Source of the DNA: Proteles cristata cristata
Lineage: Eukaryota; Chordata; Mammalia; Carnivora; Hyaenidae
Length of the DNA stretch: 64,000 bases
NCBI GenBank assembly: GCA_017311185.1
Contig: JAESUZ010004136.1
Span: 434,001-498,000 of the forward strand
Reading direction: 5' to 3'
The notes below the pieces were generated by a model. The model was not told the origin of the DNA. It saw only the letters and a program-made list of their open reading frames with translations, and did no database searches. This document shows positions 50,500 to 61,737 of the stretch, in pieces. The translations under genes were made by a program, and so were the position numbers. The stretch's first letter is position 1. Each line of letters opens with the position of its first letter.

Positions 50500-51150
50500 G
50501 CTGTAGAGCCAAGTAGAAATTACAGCCGCCCTAACAAGACACAAAGTCTTTTTCTGTCTGTATTGTCCCTGCCTCTCTTCTTAGCATTCTCTACCGTGTC
50601 TTCTATATAGCTATGAGCAGACACACAACTCCAAAAGAGTACTTTGTACAAGCTCTTCTCAGGTGCCACCAGTGCGTTTGTGTTCTCTGGGTGCTTTTCT
50701 ATGTTAAGAAAATTTGCTCTGGGATTTTGCTTACTCAGTGTAGGCATGCTCATTTTTGAGGAAAAAAACAACCATAATCTTGACCCGGAGACATTGAGGT
50801 AGTGTGATAGTAATGATCATGATCTAATGATAGTTAATGATCTAATGATAATTAAGATCATGGGCTTGGAGTCCAGGGGACTAGATACATGACTGGGTGA
50901 CTTTATATTCTGAGCCTCAGTTTCCTGATCTGCAGGAATGCAAGAAGCTGTTTATGTGCCATGTACTGCGAGGTGCTTTATATAAAGGAATATATAATTT
51001 TACTTTCAACAGGACGGTTAAATAGGTACTATTTTTATGTCTTGTTTTTAAATGATGAGGCAACTTGAGGCATAGAGAGGTTTAGTAATTTGTTCATTGG
51101 GTGAGCCAGGTTTTGAACCCTGGGCACTCCAGAGATGATGCTCTTTTTTT
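50500..51150. other. Intronic single-copy sequence
   Basis: No gene or young repeat recognised. A short local duplication (aatgatctaatgata) is visible near 50812-50850. The part near 51040-51130 ('aaatgatgaggcaacttgag') looks like an old MIR. Confidence 0.4.
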
Positions 51151-51164
51151 GTTTTGTTTTTGTT

Positions 51165-51391
51165 TTATTATTTAAATGTTTTTATTTATTTCAGAGAGAG
51201 AGAGACAGACTGACAGAGAGCGTGAACAGGGGAGGGTCAGAGAGAGGGGGAGACAAAGAATCTGAGACAGGCTCCAGGCTCTGAGCTGGCAGTCAGCACA
51301 GAGTCCGATGCGGGGCTCGAACCCACGAACCGCGAGATCATGACCTAAGCGAAAGTCGGACGCCTAACCAACTAAGCCACCCAGGCGCCCC
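51165..51391 (-). mobile_element. Young CanSINE, antisense
   Basis: Carries 'cctaagcgaaagtcgg' and 'ggcagtcagcacagag'. Confidence 0.94.
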
Positions 51392-51399
51392 TCCTTTCT

Positions 51400-51608
51400 C
51401 TCTCTTTAAAAAATGTTGACTTACTTATATTGAGACAAAGAATGCATGTGCAAGCCGGGGAGAGGCAGAGAGACAGGGAGAGAAAATCCCAAATGGGTTC
51501 TATGCTCAGCACAGATCCCAACATGGGGCTCAGTCTCATGACAGGGAGAGTAGGACGTGAGCCAAAATCAAGAGTCCATTGCTCCACCGACTGAGCTCCC
51601 CAGGCCTC
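51400..51608 (-). mobile_element. CanSINE, antisense, diverged
   Basis: Ends 'gagctccccaggcctct'; an older copy directly beside a young one. Confidence 0.8.
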
Positions 51609-51849
51609 TCGTCTTTTCCCTTCATTTGTAAGACAATATGGTGTCAGACAATAAGACAGTATTTAATATATGTAACATAAAATATATGTTGGCTATTGTG
51701 GTAAAGCTTTTGGTCAACAGTAGACAATTAGTAAAGTTCTTGGGGATTCAGAAGTTGTGTGTGGATTTCTGACTGCATGGAAGTTGGCACCCATCTTCTC
51801 TATGTTGTTTAAGGGTCAGCTGCGTGTTATCAGTTATGACGCTTTTCCT

Positions 51850-52200
51850 GGGTGCTTGCCTGGCTCAGTTGCTAGAGCATGCGGCTCTTTTTTTTTTTTT
51901 TAAAGTTTTTTAATGTTTTATTTGTTTTATTTATTTTTTAGAGAGAGAGACAGCATGGATGGGGGAGGGTCAGAGAGAGAGGGAGACACAGAATCCGAAG
52001 ACAGGCTCCAGGCTCCAAGCTAGCTGTCAGCACAGAGCCTGACGCTGGGCTCAAACCCACGAACTGTGAGATCATGACCTGTGCTGAAGTCAGACGCCCA
52101 ACTGACTGAGCCACCCAGGCACCCTGAGCGTGCGGCTCTTGATCTCAGGGCTCACGGGTTGAGCTCCTCGTTAGGTATAGAGATTACTTGAAAATAAAAT
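51850..52200 (+). mobile_element. Older short CanSINE, sense, split by another SINE
   Basis: Head at 51850-51889 and remainder at 52125-52200 belong together, with the agcatgcggctctt target site repeated at the cut. Confidence 0.92.
51890..52124 (-). mobile_element. CanSINE nested in an older SINE, antisense
   Basis: Ends 'gagccacccaggcaccct'. Target repeats are agcatgcggctctt and agcgtgcggctctt. Confidence 0.94.
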
Positions 52201-52205
52201 CTTTA

Positions 52206-52430
52206 AGGGTTGCTTGGGCGGCTCAATCGGTTAAGCGTTGGACTTCAGCTCAGGTCATGATCTCAAGGTTCAAGGGTTCAAGCCCTGCATCCGGCTCTGT
52301 GCTGACAGCTCAGAGCCTGGAGCCTACTTGGGATTCTGTATCTCCCTGTGTCTCTGCCCCTCCCCTGCTTGTGCTCTGTCTCTATCTCTGAAGAATAAAT
52401 ACTAAAAAAAAAGTTAAAAAAATCTTAAAA
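52206..52430 (+). mobile_element. CanSINE, sense
   Basis: Starts 'gggttgcttgggcggctcaa', inserted at the A-tail of the preceding SINE. Confidence 0.92.
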
Positions 52431-52621
52431 AAAAAAAAGCAAAAGACACTATTCCTTCATGGTTGGATTTTTTCCTGAGGTTTTTACTCTTTATATGTGT
52501 ACATTTTAACATCTTGTTCCTACTTAACTTTCTTTGTCTTTAAAATTAGGAAGGAAAAATTTAAATGAGCTGAATCACTGTTTATGAAAATTTTGCTTTA
52601 CTTAGACTTTCCTGAAGTTAA

Positions 52622-52836
52622 AAAAAAATTTTTTTTGATGTTTTATTTATTTCTGAGAGACAGAGACAGTGTGAGTAGGGGAGGGTCAGAGAGAGGGAGA
52701 CAGAGTCTGAAGCAGGCTTCAGGGTCTGAGCTAGCTGTCAGCACAGAGCCCGAGGCGGGGCTCGATCCCATGAACCATGAGATCATGACCTGAGCCGAAG
52801 TCGGACACTTAACCGACTGAGCCACCCAGGTGCCCC
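52622..52836 (-). mobile_element. CanSINE, antisense
   Basis: Ends 'gagccacccaggtgcccc'. Flanks tcctgaagtta / tccagaagttt. Confidence 0.92.
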
Positions 52837-53132
52837 TCCAGAAGTTTTTTTAATAGTCACTTCTTTGTCAACACATTAATATTTATGGCTGCTTGACGGC
52901 TTTTGGTAACTGATTTTTTTTTGTTTTGTTTTAGGAAGTGTTGAGTTTTCTCTCTGGAACATACCCCATCCTCTGGTTGTCTTTGATACATGTGATAGCA
53001 TCTGTCAGAGTATTTTTCTTTTGTCGTTTGAACAAATAGCCATATATTATAGGATATAAGAGGATTAATAATTTACTCATCCAAACATACTTTTAATTTT
53101 TATGGACCAACCTTATGCATTTTAATTAACTC

Positions 53133-53160
53133 GTGTGTGTGTGTATGTGTGTGTGTGTGT
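53133..53160. repeat. TG microsatellite
   Basis: (GT)n with one interruption, continuing into an imperfect ACACGTGTG segment. Confidence 0.9.
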
Positions 53161-53454
53161 ACACGTGTGCGAGTGTGTAGGGTTTTCTTAACTAACTCTT
53201 AATTGTAACCAGTAGATGGACAATTAAGATGAAATGATAAAATGAATATCCACATACTTGTCAACCAAGCTTAATAAGCAAGAGCATTGCCCATACCTTT
53301 GACCTCTGTTTGCCCTCGTCTGATCAGATTTTCTACTTCGCCTGAAGGAAGCACTTTACTGAGTTTTGTATTAATTGTTCTTTTCTTCAGTTTAATTTCT
53401 ACACAGTATAAGTTGTGACAGTTTTGAACTTTCTGTGAATAGAATTATAAATTA

Positions 53455-53656
53455 ATTATTTTTTTTTAAGTTTATTTGAGAGAGCGCACAAGTGGGAGAG
53501 GGTCAGAGAGTGAGGGGCGGGGGACACAGAATCTGAAGCAGCCTCTGGGCTCTGAGCTGTCAACACAGAGCCCAACGCGGGGCTTGAACTCAAACCGTGA
53601 GATCATGACCAAAACTGAAGTCAGATGCTTAACTGACTAAGTCACCCAGGCGCCCC
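53455..53656 (-). mobile_element. CanSINE, antisense
   Basis: Ends 'aagtcacccaggcgcccc'. Confidence 0.9.
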
Positions 53657-54059
53657 AAAATGTTTTTTGGTTGTTTTTTTTTTTGATTCACAGTATGTTT
53701 TTGAGATTAATCTGTTTGGTGTATGAAGCTATAGTTATTCTTGTATAATATTTCAGGTGGTGAAATTACACATTCTGCTGTTGACAGAGATTTTTATCTG
53801 TCTGTTTTGTACTATGAACACCTATTAGGAGTATTTTTGTATACATGCAGGAATTTCTCTAGCTTGCTCCTCAGATGGCTTGGCATGCTCCAGAAGGGGC
53901 TGTAACATCAGGTTGGTAGGGAGCAAGCAACATTAAAAAATGAACAAAAAAAAGTTGACAGTGTGTTTTCAGTATCTAGTATTTGTATATGGGGTTGCAA
54001 TATAGAACCTATTTCTTAGAGTGGTTCACGGTCAGAAGAGTTTTAGAAACTCTGCTCCA

Positions 54060-54278
54060 GGGGGTGTCTGCATGGTTCAGTCTATTAAGCTAAGTGTCCA
54101 ACTCTTGATTTTGGCTCCTGTCATGATCTCAGGATTCATAGGTTAGAGCCCCCTGTGGGGCTCTCTTGGAGGTGCTTGGGGTTTTCTCTCCCTCCCCTCT
54201 CTCTGCCCCTCTCTCACTTTCATTCACACTCTTTCTCTCTCAAAATAAATGAACTTAAAAAAAAAAAAAGAAAAGAAA
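54060..54278 (+). mobile_element. CanSINE, sense, with target duplication
   Basis: Starts 'gggggtgtctgcatggttca'. Flanks gaaactctgctccag / gaaacactgctccaa. Confidence 0.9.
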
Positions 54279-54607
54279 AGAAACACTGCTCCAAGGTATA
54301 TACTTAGAAGTGGAGGTGTGAGATTGTCAGGAAGGCCAGTTCATTTTCAGAAGTGGTGTTTCAGTTTATTTTCCTACAAGTGAATGATTTCTTCGCTTTG
54401 TTCACATCCTCAACAAATGTGAAGTATGTCAGTCTTCCTCTTAGTCGTTTTGGTATTTGTATGGTAGTATCTCGCTGTGATTTTTAATTGCAGCTTTCTT
54501 ATTACTAACAATGGTGAGTACCTTTCTGTGTATTTATAGACCATATGGATTTTCTCACTTGTGACTTGGATATGGCTTCTCTATGTTAGTAGTTAATCTA
54601 TTTTATT

Positions 54608-54845
54608 ATTTATTTATTTAATTAAAAATACTTTTTTACATTTATATCTTTTTGAGAGACATAGTGAGATAGAGCATGAGTTGGGGAGGGGCAGAGAGAG
54701 AGGGAGACACAGAATCCGAAACAGTCTCCAGACTCTGAGCAAGCATTCAGCACAGAGCCTGACACAGGGCTCAAACCCTCGAACCGTGAGATCATGACCT
54801 GAGCTGAAGTTGGACACTCAACTGACTGAGCCACTCAGATGCCCC
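54608..54845 (-). mobile_element. CanSINE, antisense
   Basis: Ends 'gagccactcagatgcccc'. Confidence 0.9.
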
Positions 54846-54884
54846 TATTTTATTCTTTAAAATTTTTATTTTATTTTATTTTTT

Positions 54885-55107
54885 ATCAAAAAGATTTTTT
54901 TAATACTTATTTTTGAGAGAGACAGAATGCTAGTGGCGGAGGGCAGAGAGACAGAGAAAGGAGACACAGAATCTGATGCAGGCTCCAGGCTCTGAGAGCT
55001 GTAAGCACAGAGCACGAAGTGGGGCCTGAACTGACAAACTGAGATCATGCCCTGAGCCAAAGTCTGATGCTTAACAGCTTAACTGACTGAGCCATCCAAA
55101 CACTCCC
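54885..55107 (-). mobile_element. CanSINE, antisense, diverged head
   Basis: Contains a doubled 'cttaac' in the head and ends 'gagccatccaaacactccc'. Confidence 0.85.
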
Positions 55108-55121
55108 AGAATTTACTTTTT

Positions 55122-55319
55122 TTTTAAGGTATATTTATTTTGAGAGAGAGAGAGAATGTGTGTGTGAGTGGGGAGGGGCAGAAAGAGAGGAGGAGAGAGA
55201 ATCACAAGCAGGCTCTGCTAACAGCGCAGAGCCCAACTCAGTCTCAGGAATGGTGAGGTCATGATCTGAGCTGAAATCAGGAGTCAGAGGCTTAACCAAC
55301 TGAGCCACCCATGCATCCC
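55122..55319 (-). mobile_element. CanSINE, antisense, with target duplication
   Basis: Ends 'gagccacccatgcatcccc'. ccagaatttacttt occurs at both sides (from 55106 and 55319). Confidence 0.9.
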
Positions 55320-55333
55320 CAGAATTTACTTTC

Positions 55334-55568
55334 TTTTTTTTTTTTTTTATTATTATTTTTTTTAATGTTTTATTTATTTCTAGGAGAGAGAGAGACAGCG
55401 TGAGCAGGGGAGGGTCAGAGAGAGAGGGAGTCACAGGCTGAAACAGGCTCCAGGCTCTGAGCTGACAGTCAACACAGAGCCCGACGCGGGGCTCGAACCC
55501 ACGAACCGCGAGATCATGACCTAAGCGAAAGTCGGACGCTTAACCGGACTAAGCCACCCAGGCGCCCC
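55334..55568 (-). mobile_element. Young CanSINE, antisense
   Basis: Carries 'cctaagcgaaagtcgg'. The head has an extra G ('aaccggactaag'). Confidence 0.94.
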
Positions 55569-55867
55569 CAACATTGTATTGTTTTATGTGTTATATGTGT
55601 TATATGTATCTTTATGTGTTATAGGATTCTATTTATATTTTGTTAAGGATTTTTGTATCTCTAGTCATGAGAGATAATGGTCTCTAGTTTTCTCTTTTCA
55701 TACTCTATGATTTTGATGTTGGAGTAACACTAGCTTCGTAGAATGAGTTGGGAAAAATGCTGCTTTTCTGTTTTCTGGAAGAGATGTATAGAATTGGTAT
55801 TAATTCTTTAGATGGTTGGTACAGTTGTCCACTGAAACTGTCCAGACGTTCATGTTTCTTTTTTGGA

Positions 55868-56107
55868 AGTTAAAAAAAATTTTTTTTTAAATGTTTGCTT
55901 ATTTCCTGAGAGAGAGAGAGAGAGAGAGGGGGGGACGGAGTGTGAGTGGGGGAGGGGCAGAGAGAGAGGGAGACACAGAATTCAAAGCAGGCTCCAGGCT
56001 CTGAGTGGTCAGCACTGAGCCTGACGTGTGGTTTGAACTCATGAACTGCAAGATCATGACCTGAGCCGAAGTTGGATGCTTAGGCAACTGAGCCACCCAG
56101 GCGCCCC
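55868..56107 (-). mobile_element. CanSINE inside L1, antisense
   Basis: Ends 'gagccacccaggcgcccc'. Confidence 0.92.
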
Positions 56108-56165
56108 TCTGTTTTGGTACGTTTTAAGGTACAAATTAAAATTTAAAAATAGTTTTGGGGTTAGG

Positions 56166-56270
56166 AGCTCCTGGATAGCTCAGTTGGAAAAACATATGAC
56201 TCTTGATTTTGCGGTCATGAATTCAAGTTGGGTGTAGAGATTACTAAAGGAAAAAAGAAAGAAAAAAAGT
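56166..56270 (+). mobile_element. Older short CanSINE, sense
   Basis: Starts 'ggagctcctggatagctcag'. It has a small deletion before 'ttgggtgtagagattac'. Flanks aaaaatagtt(t/a) on both sides. Confidence 0.82.
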
Positions 56271-56849
56271 AAACTTTAAAAATAGTTACAGGGTTATTCA
56301 CATTACCAGTTTCATAATTGGTGAGTCAGAGTTGTTTGTGTTTTTCAAGAAAGGGATCCATCTAATCTAAGCTGTTAGTTATGCCTGTGAAGTTGACGGT
56401 ATTCCCTGATGATCTTTTGGATGTCTGCAGGGTTTGTGTGATATCCCCGGTACACTTCTGGTACTGGTGATTTGTCTTCTTTCCTTTTCTTGGTCAGTGT
56501 TGCTAGATACTTATCCATTTTATTGATCTTTTCAGAGAAGTAGCTCCTTACTTGTTTCGTTGATTTTTCTTTTTTTTTCCTATTTTAAATTTCATTGATT
56601 TTTACCTGCTTTCTGCTTGCTTTGGGTTTATTTTGTTCTTTTTTTAGTTTCTTGAGGTAGAGGTTTCAATTATTGATTTGAGACTCTGACTTTTCTGTGC
56701 ATGGTTATAAGTTTCCCTCTTATCATTGGTTTAGCAATGTCCCATAAATTTTAGGATGTTGTATTTTCATTTTCTTCACAACTTCTGTCTTTCATTATTG
56801 TGTCATTTTCTTGCCTCTGTGGTTTCTTTCTTTTTCATTAACTGATCAA

Positions 56850-57055
56850 AAAAAATTTTTAATGTTTATTTTTGAGAGAAAGAGAGAGGGAGAGCACAAG
56901 TGGGGAAGGGGCAGGGAGACAGAGGGAGACACAATGCAAAGCAGGCTCCAGGCTCTGAGTTGTCAGCAAAGAGTTTGTGGCCTCGAACCCACAAACTGTG
57001 ACCATGACCTGAGCCAAAGTCTGATGCTCAACCAACTGAGACACCCAGGTGCCCC
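56850..57055 (-). mobile_element. CanSINE, antisense
   Basis: Ends 'gagacacccaggtgcccc'. Confidence 0.88.
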
Positions 57056-57409
57056 ATTTGAGTACTTTTTCAGTCCCTTTACTATTTCCTTTTCTTCTTG
57101 AGACTGATGACATAAATGTTAAGATTTTGTATTATAGACCCAAAGATCCTTGAGGGTCTGTTCGCTTTTGTTTCTTCTTCACAATCTGTTACTTATATTG
57201 AATAATTTTAATTGTTATATCTCTAGTTCATGGATTCTTTTAGTTTTTTTCCTTGATTCTGCTATTGAAGTCATGTATTGAGCTCTTTATTTTGTTTATT
57301 GTACTTCTCAGTTCTAAGAATTTCCACTTGGTTCTTTATATTTTAGATTTTTGCTGCACCTTTCTAGATTTCATTTCTGTGTTTGTATCTGGAATACTTT
57401 ATTATTTAA

Positions 57410-57625
57410 AAAAATTTTTAAGTTTATATATCAGAGAGAGAGAGAGCAAGCAGGGAAGGGGCAGAGAGAGCGGGAGAGAGAATCCCATGCAGGCTCTGCA
57501 TTGTCAGTGCAGAGCCTGGTGCAGGGCTTAGCCCAAGAATTGTGAGATCATGACCCTAGCTGAGATTAAGAGCCAGCTGAGATTAAGAGCCAGATGTTTA
57601 ACTGACTGAACCGCCCAGGTGTCCC
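57410..57625 (-). mobile_element. CanSINE, antisense
   Basis: Includes a tandem duplication of 'agctgagattaagagcc' and ends 'gaaccgcccaggtgtccc'. Confidence 0.88.
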
Positions 57626-57639
57626 TGGAATTATTTAAA

Positions 57640-57743
57640 ATAAAAAAAATTTAAGTAATCTCTATACCCAGTGTGGGGCTTGAATTTATAATCCTGAGAT
57701 CAAGAGTTGCATGCTCTACTGACTGCACCAGCCAGGCACTCCT
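57640..57743 (-). mobile_element. Older short CanSINE, antisense
   Basis: Contains 'cccagtgtggggcttgaatt' and 'ctactgactgcaccagccag'. Confidence 0.8.
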
Positions 57744-57786
57744 CATTGAGTAATTTTTATTATGGGTGTTTTAACTTTTCATCAGT

Positions 57787-57980
57787 GGGCACCCAGGTGG
57801 CTCAGTTGGCTGAATGTCCGACTTTGTCTCAGGTCATGGTCTCACGGTTCATGGGTTCAAGCAGCACATTGGGTTCTGTGCTGACAGCTTTGTCTGGAGC
57901 CTGCTTCGGATTCTGTGTCTTTCTCTTTCTGCTCTTCCCCTGCTCGCACTTTCTCTCTCTCAAAAATAATTTTTTTAAAA
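57787..57980 (+). mobile_element. CanSINE, sense
   Basis: Starts 'gggcacccaggtggctcagt'. Flanks cttttcatcag / cttcatcag. Confidence 0.9.
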
Positions 57981-58005
57981 TCTTCATCAGAAGGTGCTAT
58001 AATCT

Positions 58006-58195
58006 GGGGTTCCTGAGTGGCTCAGTTGGTTGAGTATCCAACTTCGACCCAGGTCATGATCTCATGGTTGGTGAATTTGAGCCCCACAGCAGGTTCACTG
58101 ATGCCAGCTCAGAGCTTGCTTCAGATCCTCTGTCCCCCTCTTCTCTTTGACTCACCCCTACTCATGCTGTCTTTCTTAATAATAATAAGATAATT
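58006..58195 (+). mobile_element. CanSINE, sense
   Basis: Starts 'ggggttcctgagtggctcag' and ends in (AAT)n. Confidence 0.88.
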
Positions 58196-58249
58196 ATAAC
58201 ATCTGTCCGATGTTAAAATTACAAACATCTCCATGTTGACATCTTTTTT

Positions 58250-58405
58250 TTTAATTTTTTCTTTTTTTCTAAAGTTTTAATGTTTTATTTATTTCTGAGA
58301 GAGAGAAAGAGACAGTGTGAACAGGGAGGGTCAGAGAGATAGGGAGACACAGAATCCGAAACAGGCTCCAGGCTCCAAGCTGGCAGTAAGCACAGAGTCA
58401 TGGAA
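58250..58405 (-). mobile_element. CanSINE, antisense, head missing
   Basis: Only the tail and central part remain, ending 'gcacagagtcatgg'. The tRNA-like head with A and B boxes is lost. Confidence 0.82.
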
Positions 58406-58865
58406 GCATGGATGCCTGCCTTCCTCTTTTTCTTTTTCTTTTTTTTTTTTTTTGGTAATAGCTTGAGAAGAAAAGATACTAACTTTTCTTTAAATATTTG
58501 GTAGACTTCACCTTTGTTAAACCCACTATTTTGTGAAAAAATCTTTTTTTGATAATATTCATTTTTAAATCTGTTTTGAGTGATATTAATATAACCATTT
58601 TTACTTTATTTTGATACTTCATGATGTAATCTTTCTTTCGATATAGTTGACACACAGTTTAATTTCTGTATGTTTCTCTTGCTTGGTGTTTAAAGAGTGC
58701 TTTTGTTCTATGTGTTAATAATATCATTAAATAATGGCAAGTTGTTGACATTTTTCCTGTTTTTTTCCCACCTGCATTATGTCCTCGTTAGTGGCTCCAA
58801 AGTCAAGTATATTTGGCCATTTGAAGTTATCTTACAGCTGACTTACACTCTCTTCATTTTTTATT

Positions 58866-59084
58866 TTTTTTTATTTTTTTAATGTTTTATTTATTTCTAG
58901 GAGAGAGAGAGACAGCATGAGCAGGGGAGGGTCAGAGAGAGGGGGAGTCATAGACTGAAACAGGCTCCAGGCTCTGAGCTGGCAGTCAGCCCAGAGCCCG
59001 ACGCGGGGCTCGAACCCACGAACCGTGAGATCATGACCTAAGCGAAAGTCGGACACTTAACTGACTAAGCCACCCAGGTGCCCC
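58866..59084 (-). mobile_element. Young CanSINE, antisense
   Basis: Carries 'cctaagcgaaagtcgg' and ends 'aagccacccaggtgcccc'. Confidence 0.94.
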
Positions 59085-59123
59085 TAGGAATTATCTTATT
59101 AAAAAAAAAAACAACTCTGCTAG

Positions 59124-59225
59124 GGGTGCCTGGCTGGCTCTCTTGGGAGAATATTTGACTCTTGATTTGGGGGTTTTGAGTTCAAGCCTCATGTTGGGTG
59201 TAGAGATTACTAAGAAAAAAAACCC
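59124..59225 (+). mobile_element. Older short CanSINE, sense
   Basis: Starts 'ggggtgcctggctggctctc' and ends in an A-rich tail. Confidence 0.82.
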
Positions 59226-59239
59226 AAACTTAAAAAAGG

Positions 59240-59415
59240 GGGAGCACCTGAATCAGTCACGTGCTCCCAGATCTTCATTTCAACTCAGGTCATGATCTCA
59301 CGTTTGTGAGTTCAAGCCTCAGTCCTTGCTGATAGTGAGAAGTCCGCTTGGGATTCTGTGTCCCTCTCTCTCTCCCTCTCCCCTTCTTGCTCGCAAAATA
59401 AATAAAAATAAACCT
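59240..59415 (+). mobile_element. CanSINE, sense, diverged
   Basis: Starts 'gggagcacctgaatcagtca'; parts of the head are lost. Confidence 0.78.
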
Positions 59416-59469
59416 AAAAATAAGATTAAAAACTCTCTCAAAAATAGTAAATAAATATTAAAGAATTTT

Positions 59470-59665
59470 TTAGAAGTCTGTTAAGCATACGACTTCAGCT
59501 CAGGTTGTGATCTCATTGTTCGTGAGTTCAGGCCCCACATTAGGCTTTGTGCTCACAGCTAGAGCCTGGCACCTGCTTCTGGTTCTCTGTCTCCCTCTCT
59601 CTCTACCCCTCCCCCACTCACACTCTGTCTCTCTCAAAGATAAGAAATTAATATTAAAAAAAAAA
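59470..59665 (+). mobile_element. CanSINE, sense, 5'-truncated
   Basis: Begins inside the head at 'tctgttaagcatacgacttc'. Confidence 0.82.
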
Positions 59666-59670
59666 AATAA

Positions 59671-59880
59671 TGGGGCGCCTGGGTGGTTCAGTTGGTTGGG
59701 TGTCTGACTTCGGCTCAGTTCATGGTCCTGCAGTCTGTGGGTTCAATCCCCGCGTCAGGCTCTGAGCTCCTGCTTTGGGATTCTGTGTGTCTCTCTCTCG
59801 CCCCCAGCTGTCTCTATCTCTCAAATAAATAAACTTAAAAAAGATAAAAAAATAAAAATAAAATAAGATTAAAAAAAGGA
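59671..59880 (+). mobile_element. CanSINE, sense
   Basis: Starts 'ggggcgcctgggtggttcag'. Fourth sense copy in a row, each placed at or near the A-tail of the one before. Confidence 0.93.
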
Positions 59881-59979
59881 AAGCTTTATTAAGTTAGTGG
59901 TTAAAATGCATATTATTTCATAATTTTTATAGTTTTATATTTCTTTGGTATAAGTGAGACTAAATATTTTCTGTTTTTT

Positions 59980-60180
59980 CCCCAAATGTTTATTTTTGAG
60001 AGAGAGAGCGAGAGTGAGCAGTGGAGAGGCAGAGAGAGAGAGGGACACACAGAATCCAAAGCAGTCTCCAGGCTCTGAGCTGTCAGCACAGAACCCGATG
60101 CAGGGCTTAAACTCCTGAACCGAGAGATTGTGACCTGAGCTGAAGTTGGATGCTTAACCAACTGAACTACCTAGGCGCCT
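59980..60180 (-). mobile_element. CanSINE, antisense
   Basis: Ends 'gaactacctaggcgcct'. Confidence 0.88.
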
Positions 60181-60507
60181 AAAATGTTTTTCCATATTTG
60201 TTGCATCTACTTTTCTTTAATTAAAAATACTAAAGGGTGCCTTTTGTCTTTCTCTTATTTTCCATTGTAAATTTGTTTATTTTAGTATATTATATACTGC
60301 AAAACCTCTTTGATTAACAACAATGTAGGGTACAAATAATAAACACTCAAATGTGACCTTCGGCACATATTGTTCATAGTAAGACAATGCCACTGAAACT
60401 TACTCTGTTTCTCATTTTTATAATTATATCTGTTCTCTTAGTAGTAGTGAAAATAAATGATTGTATTAGCTCTGTGTTTATTTATGGTTTTTTTATTCAC
60501 AATGTTT

Positions 60508-60530
60508 CTTTAATGTTTTCATTTATTTCT

Positions 60531-60580
<50 letters not shown>

Positions 60581-60755
60581 CAGTGTGAGCAGGAGATGGT
60601 CAGAGAGAGATGGAGATACAGAATCTGAAACAGGCTCCAGGCTCTGAGCTGGCTGTCAGCACAGAGCCCGACGTGGGGCTCGAACCCACTAACCATGAAA
60701 CCATGACCTGAGCTGAAGTCGGACGCTCAACTGACTGAGCCACCCAGGAGTCCCT
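60508..60755 (-). mobile_element. CanSINE, antisense, with long GA expansion
   Basis: (GA)n at 60531-60580 inside the element. Ends 'gagccacccaggagtccc'. Confidence 0.92.
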
Positions 60756-61120
60756 ATTTCTGGTTATTTAAATTGTGGGGATGGTAGGGATCCATAACCA
60801 CTTCTGAGTATCATTGTGTGTGAGTGATAAGAGTAAGTAGAATAATTAGAGCGGTTTCTTCTTTCCAGAAAGTTAGCATGTGTGAGATCATGCCTTCTCA
60901 TTTAAATAAAAATTCTAAGTTTTTGACTTTGGCTCTTTATTTTAGGAGAAACCAAACCTAACTGACTATAATAATACTAGCTAAGGCTACACAGAAAGCA
61001 AAGGGGTAGAGGCAGATGTTAAAAAGTGTGCTCCAGCACCCTCTTTGTATTTATTAATGTTACAAAAATCATGGCAGGAATGTAAAAGTTGAGTCATACT
61101 TTTGTAAACTTGTTATCTGA

Positions 61121-61220
61121 TGGGGCTACTGGCTGGTTCAGTCAGAGCATGCGACTCTTGATATGTGGGTTGTGAGTTCCCATCCCATGCTGGGTGTAGA
61201 AATTACTTAAAAAATATATT
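61121..61220 (+). mobile_element. Older short CanSINE, sense
   Basis: Starts 'ggggctactggctggttcag' and ends 'gaaattacttaaaaaatata'. This is the repeat nearest upstream of MLLT10 coding exon 3. Confidence 0.82.
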
Positions 61221-61432
61221 TATGTACACACGTGTGTGTTTGTGTGTGTATAAATATAAGGTGTTCTGTGGAAGATCACACGTAGAGGAGAATTACTTTG
61301 CGAGGAATGTTTTGAAATCCCCTTGTGGTAAGTAGTCCCATGTTTTTAATAGTTCTGAAGTTATAGGGAAGATGTTGTAGTTTGGTAGTCTGAAAAATCT
61401 TTGTTTTTTCTTTTGTTTTTTTTTTTACATAG

Positions 61433-61487
61433 AGATGTGAACTGTGTCCTCATAAGGATGGAGCTTTAAAAAGAACAGATAATGGGG
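61433..61487 (+). CDS. MLLT10: MLLT10 coding exon 3: start of the extended second PHD
   Basis: Acceptor: long T-rich tract then TACATAG|AGATG. Donor: AATGGGG|GTAAGT. It encodes RCELCPHKDGALKRTDNGG (residues 81-98 plus one base; the last Gly is completed by the next exon). C82 and C85 are the first zinc ligands of the zinc knuckle/second PHD that follows PHD1 in AF10. The next coding exon, expected to begin with WAHVVCALY, was not found, so the gene continues beyond 64000. The frame agrees with the preceding exons (240 bases, phase 0). Confidence 0.96.
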
Positions 61488-61737
61488 GTAAGTACAGAGA
61501 TTTTTGAAAAATTTTTTATTGATAAGTAGAGTGGGGGGTATTTAAAAATATCTGGCTGTTCTTGTTATAATATCAAATTAAATGTTTACCACTCAAATAG
61601 TTATAATAATAATAGTAGTGGATGTAATTTATGGATTTTTTCCCCCTACTTTGTAGGCAAACTTTTAAGCACTTTTTTTGTGCAGAATGGTCCACATCTA
61701 ATTAAAACCCTAATTAAAATGGGTTCAGTTTTTTTTT

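Larger units (their letters stand above)
53180..54600 (-). mobile_element. Old L1M/HAL1-type sequence, antisense, interrupted
   Basis: Text such as 'gcattgcccatacctttgac' and 'gtcaggaaggccagttcatt' recalls ancient antisense L1 3' sequence. Interrupted by SINEs at 53455 and 54060. Diverged, so boundaries are rough. Confidence 0.5.
55575..57060 (-). mobile_element. Old L1 ORF2 region, antisense, interrupted
   Basis: 'gtagaatgagttgggaaaaa', 'ctggaagagatgtatagaat' and 'cagagaagtagctccttact' mirror the L1 reverse-transcriptase region on the minus strand. Broken by SINEs at 55868, 56166 and 56850. No frame survives. Confidence 0.75.

Noticed and set aside
30003..60161. Numerous 60-100 residue frames such as those with 'MAQSVKCPTSAQVMISRF'
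   Set aside because: They are translations of CanSINE copies, recurring with each insertion.
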